Shown here: positions 19,325-27,725 of the stretch, one piece after another
How positions within the stretch are numbered: the first letter of the stretch is position 1
Layout of the letters: each line of letters opens with the position of its first letter
NCBI RefSeq assembly: GCF_008641105.1
Contig: NZ_VTTI01000001.1
Location: 688,207-752,206 of the forward strand
Length of the DNA stretch: 64,000 nucleotides
From: Halopseudomonas salina
Lineage (GTDB): Bacteria; Pseudomonadota; Gammaproteobacteria; Pseudomonadales; Pseudomonadaceae
Direction of reading: 5' to 3'
Notes under the pieces: generated by a model
The model's database searches: none
Told to the model about the DNA's origin: nothing
Seen by the model: only the letters and a program-made list of their open reading frames with translations
Made by a program: the position numbers and the translations under genes

Positions 19325-19555
19325 TCAGGATTGTTTCTCTACCCATTTGTCACCGAGCTTCTCGTACTTTTGCTTCACAGCTGACCAGGCCACCTTGTGA
19401 GCCACCGTTTCCCGGTCGTCGTCTCCCTTGCGCTCGCGTGGGTCTTCATATTGCTTCCAGGCGTTATCGAATGCTTCCTTGTAGATTTCCTGCGCATGCC
19501 TGGGCAGGCTGTTCCTCACGCTGTCGGGCAACTCCGAAATGCTGTCGTAGGGCAT
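19325..19555 (-). CDS. chaB: ChaB family protein
   Basis: A 76-residue protein with the ChaB signature PDSVRNSLPRHAQEIYKEAF and AHKVAWSAVKQKYEK. It has the normal family length; ChaB was named as a putative regulator of the ChaA cation antiporter, but its function is not settled. GGAGG lies close before the ATG at 19555; an upstream in-frame start was rejected because it lies before this ribosome site. No chaA is nearby. Confidence 0.9.
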   Translation of the reverse strand: MPYDSISELPDSVRNSLPRHAQEIYKEAFDNAWKQYEDPRERKGDDDRETVAHKVAWSAVKQKYEKLGDKWVEKQS

Positions 19556-19648
19556 GTGACCTCCGTTTTTGCAATGCGCGAGCATGGCTTGGCTGTACCT
19601 GAAGCTTCGACCGCGCCGGAGGTGACATGTTTCCTGTAGTGCCGTAAC

Positions 19649-19960
19649 TCAGTCCTGTATCTCGCTGATCTGCACCTGTGCATTGATGTCGGTGTAGTTG
19701 GGAATATCTTCGGCAAACTTTTTGGCGTTGGGTGCGAAGGCCTGCTGAAAGCTATCCAGGCTGTCGAAATACAAATTGGCTATGGCCACGAAAGGCGCCT
19801 GTGCACCGGGTGTCCCGCCCGCCACGCCTTTCTCTACTTCCGCCTTGAGACAGGCCGCGCCGAGCGCGCCGGTTACCATTGGCATATGTGAATGCAGGTA
19901 GTACTGCATGTCGAAACGGGCATTGGGGCTGTTGGGATACATCACGCTTGCCTTGATCAT
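19649..19960 (-). CDS. EthD-domain protein
   Basis: A 103-residue EthD/dimeric alpha-beta barrel protein: MIKASVMYPNSPNARFDMQY, then YLHSHMPMV with the conserved His pair, and FVAIANLYFDSLDSFQQAF. Members of the family were first found next to a cytochrome P450 for ether degradation, but most are uncharacterised. GGAGA precedes the ATG. It heads a same-strand series with chaB and yghU, although the gaps of about 93 and 112 bp make a single operon uncertain. Confidence 0.85.
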   Translation of the reverse strand: MIKASVMYPNSPNARFDMQYYLHSHMPMVTGALGAACLKAEVEKGVAGGTPGAQAPFVAIANLYFDSLDSFQQAFAPNAKKFAEDIPNYTDINAQVQISEIQD

Positions 19961-20093
19961 GGTACGTCTCCAGATGAGTATGTAATCAAGGTAGCTCAGG
20001 GCATGTCTGGAGGCGAACGGTAATTGCGTCAGCCAATGCGCTATTTACTGTATGAATCAGGTGGGATGCATTGCGCGGGTGCCTGGAAACATC

Positions 20094-20121
20094 TTGAAAT
20101 GGCTAACCATAAGGTTAAAAT
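20094..20121 (+). promoter_or_regulatory. Candidate sigma-70 promoter of the VWA autotransporter
   Basis: TTGAAA (20094-20099), 16 bp spacer, TAAAAT (20116-20121). The predicted start near 20128 gives a leader of about 170 nt. The rest of the gap left of it (19961-20093) shows nothing I can support. Confidence 0.5.
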
Positions 20122-20172
20122 ATCTCCAGTTGACCATCAGGTGACAGAGCCTGATCGCAGCGCCACAGCATC

Positions 20173-20291
20173 CAGGAAGCACTACCGACATGAAGTCGCT
20201 GGCATCAAGAAGTAGTCAGTTGTTGTTGAAGGTCTTTCGGACAAGGAACGATTCCGGAACCTCGACAGGATCCGGGTCAGAAGAAACGGAG
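20173..20291 (+). promoter_or_regulatory. GGA-rich mRNA leader, possible Rsm/Csr control
   Basis: The leader holds five GGA triplets: CCAGGAAG near 20173, ACAAGGAACG (20241-20250), CCGGAA (20255-20260), GACAGGA (20264-20270) and ACGGAG (20286-20291). The last one is the ribosome-binding sequence of the autotransporter. ACAAGGA and ACAGGA resemble the RsmA/CsrA target ACAnGGA. CCGGAACC and GGATCCGG can pair as a stem around TCGACA. Confidence 0.35.
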
Positions 20292-20299
20292 CACAACCC

Positions 20300-22360
20300 A
20301 TGACTTTTCCCAAGCCGACACTACTTGCCACCCTCATCAGTACCGCCGTCGCCAGTACCACACTGCATGCCGCATCCTCGTTGGATATGGTCGTTGCCAT
20401 TGATGAATCGGGCTCCATGTCCGGTGAGCACAATGCGTTTATCGGCACCTACGTAAAGAATCTCGATAGTCTGCTAAATGACCAGAACGTGACCCTCAAC
20501 CAGTTTGGTCTGGTGGGTTTCGGCGCCAGCAGCAGTCAATCTGCAACCACCAACGAAGCAGGTCGAGAAACGGGCACGGCGCTGTATCGTCATTTCAATC
20601 TCAATAGTGGGGCCAGCCCGCTTTGGGGTAGCGCAGCCGAGTTTGATGCGATAACCCCCGAGCTCAGAACCAGTGGTGGCACAGAGGATGGCTACCGGGC
20701 TATCGATTACTTGTACCGGTATTTCCAGTTTCGTCCGACGGCAGGTTCATCGATCATGTTGATCACAGACGAAGACCGTGACAACGATACCTTTGACCTG
20801 GACTTGAACAACCTGCCCACGGGCATGACCGAGATCGACAAGAACTACATTCAGGATCAGCTCGCGCAATACAAAACCGTGGTCCATGCGGTAGTCAGCC
20901 AACGCTTCACGGACAAGGATGGCAACACGGCCATCGCTGTTGTGGGTAGCGATCCTGATACTGGCTATGCCTACGTGAAAGACAGTTCGGGCGTCATTAC
21001 CAAGGTGCAGGGTTATATATTGGCGTCGGCCGACGGAACTACGGAAACGGATTACACCGAGTTGGCGCTGCTCAGTGGTGGCACCGCTATGGATATTGAC
21101 GGGCTGCGCAGCGTCTACACCGATGCGGCTGCGCTGGCAGCGCTCAGTGGCGAGTTGGCCAAGCTGGTAGCGGACATTGCAGTGGGTCAGGTGCCTGTTG
21201 TGGGCATTGACTGTAATGCGGCCACAGGTATTGCTGCTCAGATATGTTCTGCTATCGCCGGCTCGAGCAATACCCAGCTCCAGCAGATTGGACAGCAGAT
21301 CAATAATCCGCAGCAATATCGCCAGTTGAGTCAGTACCAGGTCAATCAGATGCTGCAGACCGCTGTTTCCAATGCGCGCAACGTGCGCAGAGTGGTACTC
21401 GGTCGCCTGGCCGATTTGCGTCGCAGCGGTATGGCCACCACCGACATCAATGTGATGGATTATTCCAATGGCAACATTGCCCTGTCTGCCGATATGACTG
21501 AGCAGTTGCAATATGCCCGGGGTGGCGCTGCCTCGGCGGATCGCGGTGACGTAGGTTACTTTATCCGCGGTATCTATACCCGCGGCGATTACGAAGACAC
21601 TGCAGAGGCCAACGGTTTTGATTCCACCACCTACACCTTTGTGGCAGGTGTCGATAAATTTATCAGCGATGCAACGCAGATTGGTGCGGCCATCGCCTAC
21701 GCGGCTTCCGATTCGGATTTTTCTGGTGCCCGCGGGGGGACAGAGGCTGATACCTACGGCATAACCGCCTATGCTTCCCATGAACTGGGTCAGGATTTTT
21801 ATCTGGAAGGCAACCTGGGATTCAGTCGGGCGAACTTTGATACCGATCGCGATACCGGTTTCGGCATGGTCGAGGGCAAGACCAAAGGCGACATCTGGAA
21901 CCTCTCTGCCGGGGTTATCAAGTCCTACCCGATGAATGCATTAGTGCTCGAACCCTTCGCCTACCTTCATTACACCGACGTATCTGTGGATGGCTTTACC
22001 GAAAAAGGTGGCGCGGCTGCGCTGCGGGTTGGGCACAGCAGCTTCGACTCCCTGGTCTCCGAGCTCGGCTTCACCGCAGCCTATCAGCTCAGCGATAGCG
22101 TTACCGGTGATTTGCGCCTGGCATGGGAACACGAGTTTGAGAACTCCGGCACGTCGGTAGCCTCATCCTTTGTGAGCGCCCCTGGCAATGTGTTTGACAG
22201 CAAGACGCCTTCACAGAGTTCCAACTATGGACGCGTGGGTCTGGGGCTAACTAAGGCAATGGCCTATGACCGCAGTATCGCTTTGCGCGGAGAGACTCTG
22301 GTAGGGCATGATCGCTACGATGAGTACTCCATTGAAGTACGCTTCCGTCAGAATTTCTGA
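20300..22360 (+). CDS. Autotransporter with von Willebrand factor A passenger domain
   Basis: This 686-residue protein begins with a signal peptide (about 1-25, ending LHAAS). Next is a VWA domain with a complete MIDAS start (VAIDESGSMS, near residues 33-41) and the expected downstream TSGGTEDGYRAI and MLITDEDRDND segments. A helical linker (ITGIAAQICSAI-like region to VRRVVLGRLADLRRS) leads into a C-terminal autotransporter beta-domain of about 270 residues (VGYFIRGIYTRGDYED onwards) ending in the aromatic terminus RFRQNF. I infer outer-membrane insertion with the VWA domain displayed or released, probably as an adhesin. Such pairing of VWA with a type V barrel is uncommon. The gene stands alone, with its own long leader. 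Confidence 0.85.
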   Translation: MTFPKPTLLATLISTAVASTTLHAASSLDMVVAIDESGSMSGEHNAFIGTYVKNLDSLLNDQNVTLNQFGLVGFGASSSQSATTNEAGRETGTALYRHFNLNSGASPLWGSAAEFDAITPELRTSGGTEDGYRAIDYLYRYFQFRPTAGSSIMLITDEDRDNDTFDLDLNNLPTGMTEIDKNYIQDQLAQYKTVVHAVVSQRFTDKDGNTAIAVVGSDPDTGYAYVKDSSGVITKVQGYILASADGTTETDYTELALLSGGTAMDIDGLRSVYTDAAALAALSGELAKLVADIAVGQVPVVGIDCNAATGIAAQICSAIAGSSNTQLQQIGQQINNPQQYRQLSQYQVNQMLQTAVSNARNVRRVVLGRLADLRRSGMATTDINVMDYSNGNIALSADMTEQLQYARGGAASADRGDVGYFIRGIYTRGDYEDTAEANGFDSTTYTFVAGVDKFISDATQIGAAIAYAASDSDFSGARGGTEADTYGITAYASHELGQDFYLEGNLGFSRANFDTDRDTGFGMVEGKTKGDIWNLSAGVIKSYPMNALVLEPFAYLHYTDVSVDGFTEKGGAAALRVGHSSFDSLVSELGFTAAYQLSDSVTGDLRLAWEHEFENSGTSVASSFVSAPGNVFDSKTPSQSSNYGRVGLGLTKAMAYDRSIALRGETLVGHDRYDEYSIEVRFRQNF

Positions 22361-22387
22361 CCCTGGCTTAAGTGCAGCAGGTTTGCT

Positions 22388-23254
22388 TTGCGTGTGAGTA
22401 AGCGTGCGGTGAAGGGGCTGGCCGCCTTGCGGCCGGCCCTTTTTGCATTTCTTTCGAGCGCTGTGCTGTTGACAGGCTGTGCGTCGACATCCGGCGGCCC
22501 CGACGCCCAGGCAAGCCAATCTGGTTTGAATAATCTTGTACTCATGGGTGGCCCTTTCACCTTGCAGGCCTTTGACCGTGCAGGGCCTCAATCCCATGCT
22601 CATGTGTTCATAGAGGGTGATGGTCGGCCCTGGCGGGCCGGCGGCAGGGTGGTTTCCGAGGATCCTACCCCCAAGCGTCTGCTGGCGCTGGGATGGATGC
22701 GTGAGGTTCCGGGCCCGGTGCTTTATCTGGGTCGCCCCTGTTATTTCACAACGGAAGCAAACCCATCCTGCGATCCACTCCTGTGGACCTATGGCCGCTA
22801 CTCGGAGCTTGTGGTGCAAAGCATGGCAGCAGGGCTGCAGGATTGGTTGCGCCATCGACCGCATATCACTTCGGTGACATTGGTTGGGCACTCAGGGGGC
22901 GGGGTGTTGGCCCTGTTGCTGGCTGAGGGTGTGCCGGTGGTGAATGAAGTGGTCGCCGTCTCGACCCCGGTAGATATTGATGTCTGGACCGGCATGCATC
23001 GCTATACACCCCTGTTTGCCTCTCTAAATCCCGCGCGGCAGCAAAGCTGGAGGAAGGGCGTGCTGCGTCGGTTGTACTTTGGTCAGAATGACCGCCAGGT
23101 CCCCCCAGAGGCTTTTATACGGGCTGCCCGGGATTTGCCGGGCGCCATGGTCAGGGTTGTGGAGGGTGCTGACCATGACTGCTGTGGGCCGTCAGTATGG
23201 CTTGCACCCAGGCAGTTGGATGCCGCTCACTCATCCCGGCCCGGAGGCTCTTGA
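22388..23254 (+). CDS. Alpha/beta-hydrolase-type lipoprotein
   Basis: A roughly 288-residue protein with a basic N-terminus, hydrophobic stretch and lipobox LLTGC (Cys near residue 31), so a lipoprotein. The body is an alpha/beta hydrolase: HVFIEGDGRPW after the first strands, the nucleophile elbow VGHSGGGVLALLL (Ser in GHSGG), and a late VVEGADHDCC that may supply the catalytic His. Substrate is unknown. The start is uncertain: TTG at 22388 or GTG at 22394, both with only a weak AGG upstream. Its last 28 bp overlap the convergent TVP38-type gene. Confidence 0.75.
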   Translation: MRVSKRAVKGLAALRPALFAFLSSAVLLTGCASTSGGPDAQASQSGLNNLVLMGGPFTLQAFDRAGPQSHAHVFIEGDGRPWRAGGRVVSEDPTPKRLLALGWMREVPGPVLYLGRPCYFTTEANPSCDPLLWTYGRYSELVVQSMAAGLQDWLRHRPHITSVTLVGHSGGGVLALLLAEGVPVVNEVVAVSTPVDIDVWTGMHRYTPLFASLNPARQQSWRKGVLRRLYFGQNDRQVPPEAFIRAARDLPGAMVRVVEGADHDCCGPSVWLAPRQLDAAHSSRPGGS

Positions 23255-23928
23255 CCGGGCGTGTGATGCTTCCCATGCGCCCTGAACCAATAACGTTTCG
23301 CGATGCTGCCCAGTACCAGTAACACACCGAGTATGAAGAGGGGTAGGAGGGCTTTGAACTCCAATGCTTCTTCGGCCTGGGTAGCTGACACCATGCCATG
23401 CACTGTATGCGCGTAAACGGACCATTTGACGGTCAGGCCGAGAATCGCAGCACTGACGAAGGTGATCAGCCGCAACCTCAGCATGCCTGCTGCAAGATTG
23501 ATCAGCGAGTGGGGGACCCCAGGCATTATTCTCAATGCGCACTGGGTCAATAAGTCGCTGCGCCTGGTCAGCAGTTGCAGTAACCGACTCGAAATGTCTT
23601 CGACATGCCACGCATGGCCCAGCCCCATACCCAGGCGGTAGGCTCCCAGAGCACCGCCAACACTGCCCAGCAATAACATGCAAACGCTCAATAACAGGGG
23701 GTGAAAGGGGGCAATTATCCAGAAGCAAAGGCTGCCGGGCAGACCGAAAGTCATCAGCGCGGCCATCAGCAGGACAACGCCGAGCATGGCCAGCGGGTGC
23801 CCCGAAACCCGCGCCCCCCATTCCCACAGTTCGGCAATGGTCAAGGGTGACAGCCAGCCCGCTATGAACAGTAGCGTAATGATACCGGCGACCAGGGTAG
23901 CTTTTTGACGACGGGAAAATCTGGGCAC
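23227..23928 (-). CDS. TVP38/TMEM64 (VTT-domain) membrane protein
   Basis: This 233-residue inner-membrane protein has about five or six hydrophobic segments. The VTT/DedA-like core is recognisable from MTFGLPGSLCFWIIAPF, LLGSVGGALGAYRLGMGLG, and the conserved RIMPGVPHSLINLAAGM. The family is related to DedA proteins and lipid scramblases; role here is unknown. The start is GTG at 23928 with GGAG just upstream. The C-terminal coding end overlaps the convergent hydrolase gene by 28 bp. Confidence 0.85.
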   Translation of the reverse strand: MPRFSRRQKATLVAGIITLLFIAGWLSPLTIAELWEWGARVSGHPLAMLGVVLLMAALMTFGLPGSLCFWIIAPFHPLLLSVCMLLLGSVGGALGAYRLGMGLGHAWHVEDISSRLLQLLTRRSDLLTQCALRIMPGVPHSLINLAAGMLRLRLITFVSAAILGLTVKWSVYAHTVHGMVSATQAEEALEFKALLPLFILGVLLVLGSIAKRYWFRAHGKHHTPGQEPPGRDE

Positions 23929-24145
23929 GTGGCTCCAAACTGCGGCTGAAAAAATTAACTATGACATATGACGACGCCATTACATTCTCAAGGTCGACCA
24001 TTAATGCGGGGAGAGCTTGAATTTCTCAAGACGCCGGGCTTGAGTATGCCGAATACAGGGTTGAGCGGATGCGCTGGCCAGCCTCCCCGGCTATAGTGTC
24101 GCTTCTGCCGTCAGTTAACGGTTCAATGATAAAAAGGATATTGCG

Positions 24146-24727
24146 ATGCTGGTTCTGGTGATAGGTCTGCTGGTGTTTCTTGGGGTGCATTCCACCCGCA
24201 TGTTTGCTCCACAGTGGCGCGCGACAACCATCGACAAAAAGGGGCTGGGGCTGTGGAAGGGGCTGTATTCCGTTGTCGCCGTCATTGGTCTGATCATGAT
24301 CATCTGGGGTTATGGTCAGGCACGACTGGACCCCGTCCTGTTATGGGTGCCACCTGTATGGACCCGCCATCTGGCCGCGCTGCTGACAATCCCCGCGTTT
24401 ATTCTGCTGGTTGCTACTTACGTGCCCCACACCCATATCAAGGCGCGGGTCGGGCACCCGATGTTGTTAGGGGTCAAGTTCTGGGCTGTTGCCCACTTGC
24501 TGGCCAATGGCATGCTGGCTGACCTGTTGCTGTTTGGCGGATTCCTCGCCTGGGCAGTACCGCTCTACATTGTCTCGCGCAAGCGCGACCGCATGGCTGG
24601 TGTGCGTTATCCCAAGGGGCAGATCAGCCGGGACGCGATCACGGTAGTGGTTGGTCTGGCGCTCTGGGTCGTGTTTGCGTTGTGGCTGCATGGCATGTTG
24701 ATTGGTGTGAAGCCATTTGGCGTCTGA
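24146..24727 (+). CDS. NnrU family membrane protein
   Basis: A 193-residue integral membrane protein with about five transmembrane segments and the NnrU pattern: GLLVFLGVHSTRMFAP at the start, KGLYSVVAVIGLIMIIWGYG, then VPHTHIKARVGHPMLLGVKF and HLLANGMLADLLLFG. NnrU was found in nitric/nitrite-reduction clusters and is related to the 15-cis-zeta-carotene isomerase family. No denitrification gene is near here, so the function is open. AAGGA lies 8 bp before the ATG. Confidence 0.88.
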   Translation: MLVLVIGLLVFLGVHSTRMFAPQWRATTIDKKGLGLWKGLYSVVAVIGLIMIIWGYGQARLDPVLLWVPPVWTRHLAALLTIPAFILLVATYVPHTHIKARVGHPMLLGVKFWAVAHLLANGMLADLLLFGGFLAWAVPLYIVSRKRDRMAGVRYPKGQISRDAITVVVGLALWVVFALWLHGMLIGVKPFGV

Positions 24728-24850
24728 GCCGGATGACATAATGTCTGCCGGGAAGTAATGTTGTATGGGTAATACGCCGGCTCACCTTGCTGGCGTTGTC
24801 ACCCAGGAGTTGGCCCCGCGGGGCTGTCATTCAGGCCAGGAGCCTTCGCC

Positions 24851-25825
24851 ATGCAGCTGTTGTACCCCGAGATCAAGCCCCACGCCCGGCACGAAATAAC
24901 AGTACAGGCACCACATGTCCTGTACGCAGACGAGAGCGGTCAGCACGCTGAAGGGTTGCCCGTCGTGTTTATTCACGGAGGACCAGGCGCCGGGTGCGAT
25001 AGCTTGAGCCGGCGCTTTTTCGATCCTTCAGTCTATCGGATCATTACCTTTGATCAGCGCGGTTCTGGACGTTCGACGCCCCATGCCAGTCTGGAAAACA
25101 ACACCACGCAACATCTTATCGAGGACCTTGAGGTGCTGCGCGAGCATCTGGGGATCGAAAAGTGGGTGCTCTTTGGTGGTTCCTGGGGATCGACGCTGGC
25201 GCTGGCCTATGCCCAAGCCCATCCGGATCGGGTAATGGGCATGATCCTGCGGGGCATTTTCCTGTGCCGCGATCAGGATATTCAATGGTTTTATCAGAAG
25301 GGTGCGAGCCATATCTTCCCGGACTATTGGGAGGATTATGTTTCGATGATTCCAGAGGCCGAGCGCGGTGACATGGTAGCTGCCTACTACCGGCGGCTGA
25401 CCGGAGACGACGAGATCTGTCGCATGCATGCTGCCAAGGCCTGGTCATTGTGGGAGGGCCGTTGCGCTACACTCAGGCCCAGTCCGCAGGTGGTGGACAG
25501 GTTCAGTGACGCACGGCGCGCCTACGCGATTGCACGCATCGAGTGTCATTACTTCGTCAATCACGCTTTCCTGGCACCGGATCAGTTACTGGATAACATG
25601 CACCGTATCGCCCACATTCCCGGAATTATCGTGCATGGCCGGTACGACATGGTCTGCCCGTTGGACAACGCTTACAGCCTGCATCACAAATGGCCCGGCA
25701 GTGAACTGCAGATTATCCGTGACGCCGGTCATGCGGCCTCGGAAACCGGCATCGCTGATGCGCTGGTCAGAGCCAGTGAAACCCTGTCGCGGCAGCTGCT
25801 GGGTCTTCCTCCGCGGGTGGAGTAG
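24851..25825 (+). CDS. pip: Proline iminopeptidase
   Basis: Pip removes N-terminal proline from peptides in the cytosol. The 324-residue protein is an S33 alpha/beta-hydrolase with the oxyanion motif FIHGGPGAGC near residue 40, the DQRGSGRSTPHA block, nucleophile elbow FGGSWGSTLALAYAQ, and the late IVHGRYDMVCP (Asp) and DAGHAASE (His) segments of the catalytic triad. AGGAG lies 8 bp before the ATG. The gene is followed 3 bp later by dtd on the same strand, so the two are probably cotranscribed. Confidence 0.95.
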   Translation: MQLLYPEIKPHARHEITVQAPHVLYADESGQHAEGLPVVFIHGGPGAGCDSLSRRFFDPSVYRIITFDQRGSGRSTPHASLENNTTQHLIEDLEVLREHLGIEKWVLFGGSWGSTLALAYAQAHPDRVMGMILRGIFLCRDQDIQWFYQKGASHIFPDYWEDYVSMIPEAERGDMVAAYYRRLTGDDEICRMHAAKAWSLWEGRCATLRPSPQVVDRFSDARRAYAIARIECHYFVNHAFLAPDQLLDNMHRIAHIPGIIVHGRYDMVCPLDNAYSLHHKWPGSELQIIRDAGHAASETGIADALVRASETLSRQLLGLPPRVE

Positions 25826-25828
25826 CGG

Positions 25829-26266
25829 GTGAAAGCCTTATTGCAGAGGGTCAGTAGCGCCCGTGTCGAAGTGGTCGGGGAAATCCTAGGGTCGATCGAC
25901 AGGGGGTTGCTGGTGCTGGTGGGCGTGGAGCCCGAGGACAACCAGGCCGCGGCCGACAAGCTGCTTAAGAGACTGCTGGATTACCGGGTATTCAGCGATC
26001 CGGAAGGCCGTATGAATCTGTCGCTGCGGGACATTGATGGCGGGTTGCTGCTGGTGTCGCAGTTCACCCTGGCGGCTGATACCCGTAAGGGCCTGCGTCC
26101 GGGGTTCTCCACCGCCGCCCCCCCGGAGCAGGCGGCTGCGCTGTTCGATTATCTCCTCGAGCGCGCCCGGACTCAGCATGCGGTTGTCGCCAGCGGCCGC
26201 TTTGGAGCGGACATGCAGGTGCATCTGGTCAATGATGGTCCGGTTACTTTCCTCCTCGAGGTCTAA
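25829..26266 (+). CDS. dtd: D-aminoacyl-tRNA deacylase
   Basis: Dtd cleaves D-amino acids mischarged on tRNA. The 145-residue protein has the family signatures [17 protein letters not shown] in the centre and the Gly-Pro motif [11 protein letters not shown] at the C-terminus, which gives chiral proofreading. The start is GTG at 25829 ([12 protein letters not shown]), three bases after pip. The 3' end overlaps the convergent DsbA-type gene by 4 bp. Confidence 0.95.
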   Translation: MKALLQRVSSARVEVVGEILGSIDRGLLVLVGVEPEDNQAAADKLLKRLLDYRVFSDPEGRMNLSLRDIDGGLLLVSQFTLAADTRKGLRPGFSTAAPPEQAAALFDYLLERARTQHAVVASGRFGADMQVHLVNDGPVTFLLEV

Positions 26267-26856
26267 CTGCTGGCGCTCAGTTTTTCCTCCACGAAGTCCA
26301 GGCGATCCTGGCCGAAAAACATCTCGCCATCGATAAAAATCGTAGGGGCACCAAACACGCCGCGACGCACGGCCTCTTCAGTTGTCTCCTTCAGCCCCTG
26401 CTTCACCTTCGGATCGCTGAGGCGTTCCATTAACTCTGAAGGATCAAAGTCCGCGGCTGCCAGAACCTTGCCTACCACTTCGGGTTGCCCCATATCCTGC
26501 TCGTCTACCCACATCGCGGTGAACACAGCGGTCAGATAAGGTTGCAGCTGATCTGTTTCGCGCAGGGCTTCGGCTCCACGCATCAGCTGCAGGGTGTTGA
26601 TCGGGAAATAGGGATTGTGGTTTAGCGTGACGCCATAGCGGCGAGCAAAACGTTGGAAGTCGAGACGTGTATAGGCGCCCTTGGCTTCGATGCTGGCTGG
26701 GGACTGGTTACCTGTCGCCTGAAATACGCCGCCCAGTAACATGGGACGATAGACCAGGGTCGCGTCATGACGCTTGGCCAGGGCGGCAAGTTGTGTCCAG
26801 GCCAGATAACTGGCAGGACTGCCGACATCAAAGAAGAACTCGATCTGTTTGCTCAT
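26263..26856 (-). CDS. DsbA-family 2-hydroxychromene-2-carboxylate isomerase
   Basis: A 197-residue protein of the DsbA/kappa-GST type. [17 protein letters not shown] at the start has Ser-Pro where DsbA has CxxC, as in the glutathione-dependent isomerases; [19 protein letters not shown] is the cis-Pro and C-terminal segment. Members act in aromatic degradation, but no aromatic pathway is visible nearby, so the substrate is unknown. GGAGA precedes the ATG at 26856. The SDR gene lies 38 bp upstream on the same strand. Confidence 0.88.
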   Translation of the reverse strand: MSKQIEFFFDVGSPASYLAWTQLAALAKRHDATLVYRPMLLGGVFQATGNQSPASIEAKGAYTRLDFQRFARRYGVTLNHNPYFPINTLQLMRGAEALRETDQLQPYLTAVFTAMWVDEQDMGQPEVVGKVLAAADFDPSELMERLSDPKVKQGLKETTEEAVRRGVFGAPTIFIDGEMFFGQDRLDFVEEKLSASS

Positions 26857-26894
26857 GTGGGTATCTCCAGTCAGGTGGTGCGGTCAGATGCTGG

Positions 26895-27623
26895 TCAAAA
26901 GGTTTCCATCCACGGGCGCAGATCCAGTTCATGGGTCCAGGCGTCGCGGGGCTGGCGATGCAGTTGCCAGTACTGCTCGGCTATATGCTCCGGGTCGAGA
27001 ATGCCGTCCTGGTCCTTCAGTGCATAGCGCTCGGGAAAGGTATCGCGGATGAAAGCGGTGTCGATAGCTCCGTCGATGATCGGGTGAGCAACGTGGATCC
27101 CCTGTGGGCCCAGCTCCCTGGCCATGCTTTGAGCCAGTGCACGCAGGGCGAATTTGGCGCTGGCAAAGGCTGCGAACCCGCTTGATCCGCGTAATGACGC
27201 GGTGGCGCCAGTGAAGATGATCGTGCCCCGGCTGCGCGGTAGCATGACTCTGGCTGCTTCACGACCAGTCAGAAATCCGGCCAAGGCAGCCATTTCCCAC
27301 ACCTTGCGGTAAACGCGCTCGGTGGTTTCGGTAATCGAAAATCGTACATTGGCGCCGATGTTGAATACCACCACTTCGATCTGGCCGACATCGCTCTCGA
27401 TATGCTCGAACAAGTCGACCATCTGTTCCTCGATGCGGGCGTCACAGCCGAAGGGGTGGGCAGTACCACCCGTGGCGCGGATTTCAGCCACCAGTGGGTC
27501 CAGTTGGTCCCGGTTGCGGCGGGTTACGCATAAGGTGTAGCCCTCACGGGCAAAGCGTTTGGCAACGGCGCTACCCGTAGCGTCGCCGGCGCCGATAATC
27601 AGCGCAACAGGTGATCTGGACAT
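26895..27623 (-). CDS. SDR-family oxidoreductase
   Basis: A 242-residue short-chain dehydrogenase/reductase. The N-terminal cofactor motif is ALIIGAGDATGSAVAKRFA. The position of NAG is taken by NIGAN (VFNIGANVRFS). The usual YxxxK is altered: around AFASAKFALRALAQSMA a Phe stands where the catalytic Tyr would be (SGFAAFASAKFALRA), which is seen in some SDRs of uncertain activity. GAGG lies 8 bp before the ATG. It is divergent from an HxlR regulator, a common Pseudomonas pairing, and probably controlled by it. Confidence 0.88.
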   Translation of the reverse strand: MSRSPVALIIGAGDATGSAVAKRFAREGYTLCVTRRNRDQLDPLVAEIRATGGTAHPFGCDARIEEQMVDLFEHIESDVGQIEVVVFNIGANVRFSITETTERVYRKVWEMAALAGFLTGREAARVMLPRSRGTIIFTGATASLRGSSGFAAFASAKFALRALAQSMARELGPQGIHVAHPIIDGAIDTAFIRDTFPERYALKDQDGILDPEHIAEQYWQLHRQPRDAWTHELDLRPWMETF

Positions 27624-27640
27624 CGGTCTTTCCTCTTGGG

Positions 27641-27683
27641 TTCTTTTTTGGAACTAACTCTATAGTCAGTTTCTTTTTGGAAC
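27641..27683. promoter_or_regulatory. Candidate HxlR operator between SDR and regulator genes
   Basis: AACTAACTCTATAGTCAGTT (27652-27671) is an imperfect palindrome, 16 of 20 positions symmetric. It is flanked by direct repeats TTCTTTTTTGGAAC (27641-27654) and TTCTTTTTGGAAC (27671-27683). The location in the 102 bp divergent gap fits control of both genes. Confidence 0.55.
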
Positions 27684-27725
27684 CTGTCAAGCTACTCTTG
27701 GTGTGACTGTTTTCGAGGATAGACC

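Noticed and set aside
20024..20215. 63-codon plus-strand frame before the autotransporter
   Set aside because: No ribosome site or family likeness, and it overlaps the predicted promoter and leader.
20122..20299. Leader of the autotransporter as a cyclic-di-GMP riboswitch
   Set aside because: The conserved GEMM core and its tetraloop-receptor pattern could not be found.
20747..21781. 344-codon open frame antisense to the VWA autotransporter
   Set aside because: Low-complexity Ile/Gly/His/Arg composition, no ribosome site, and the sense frame has clear domains.
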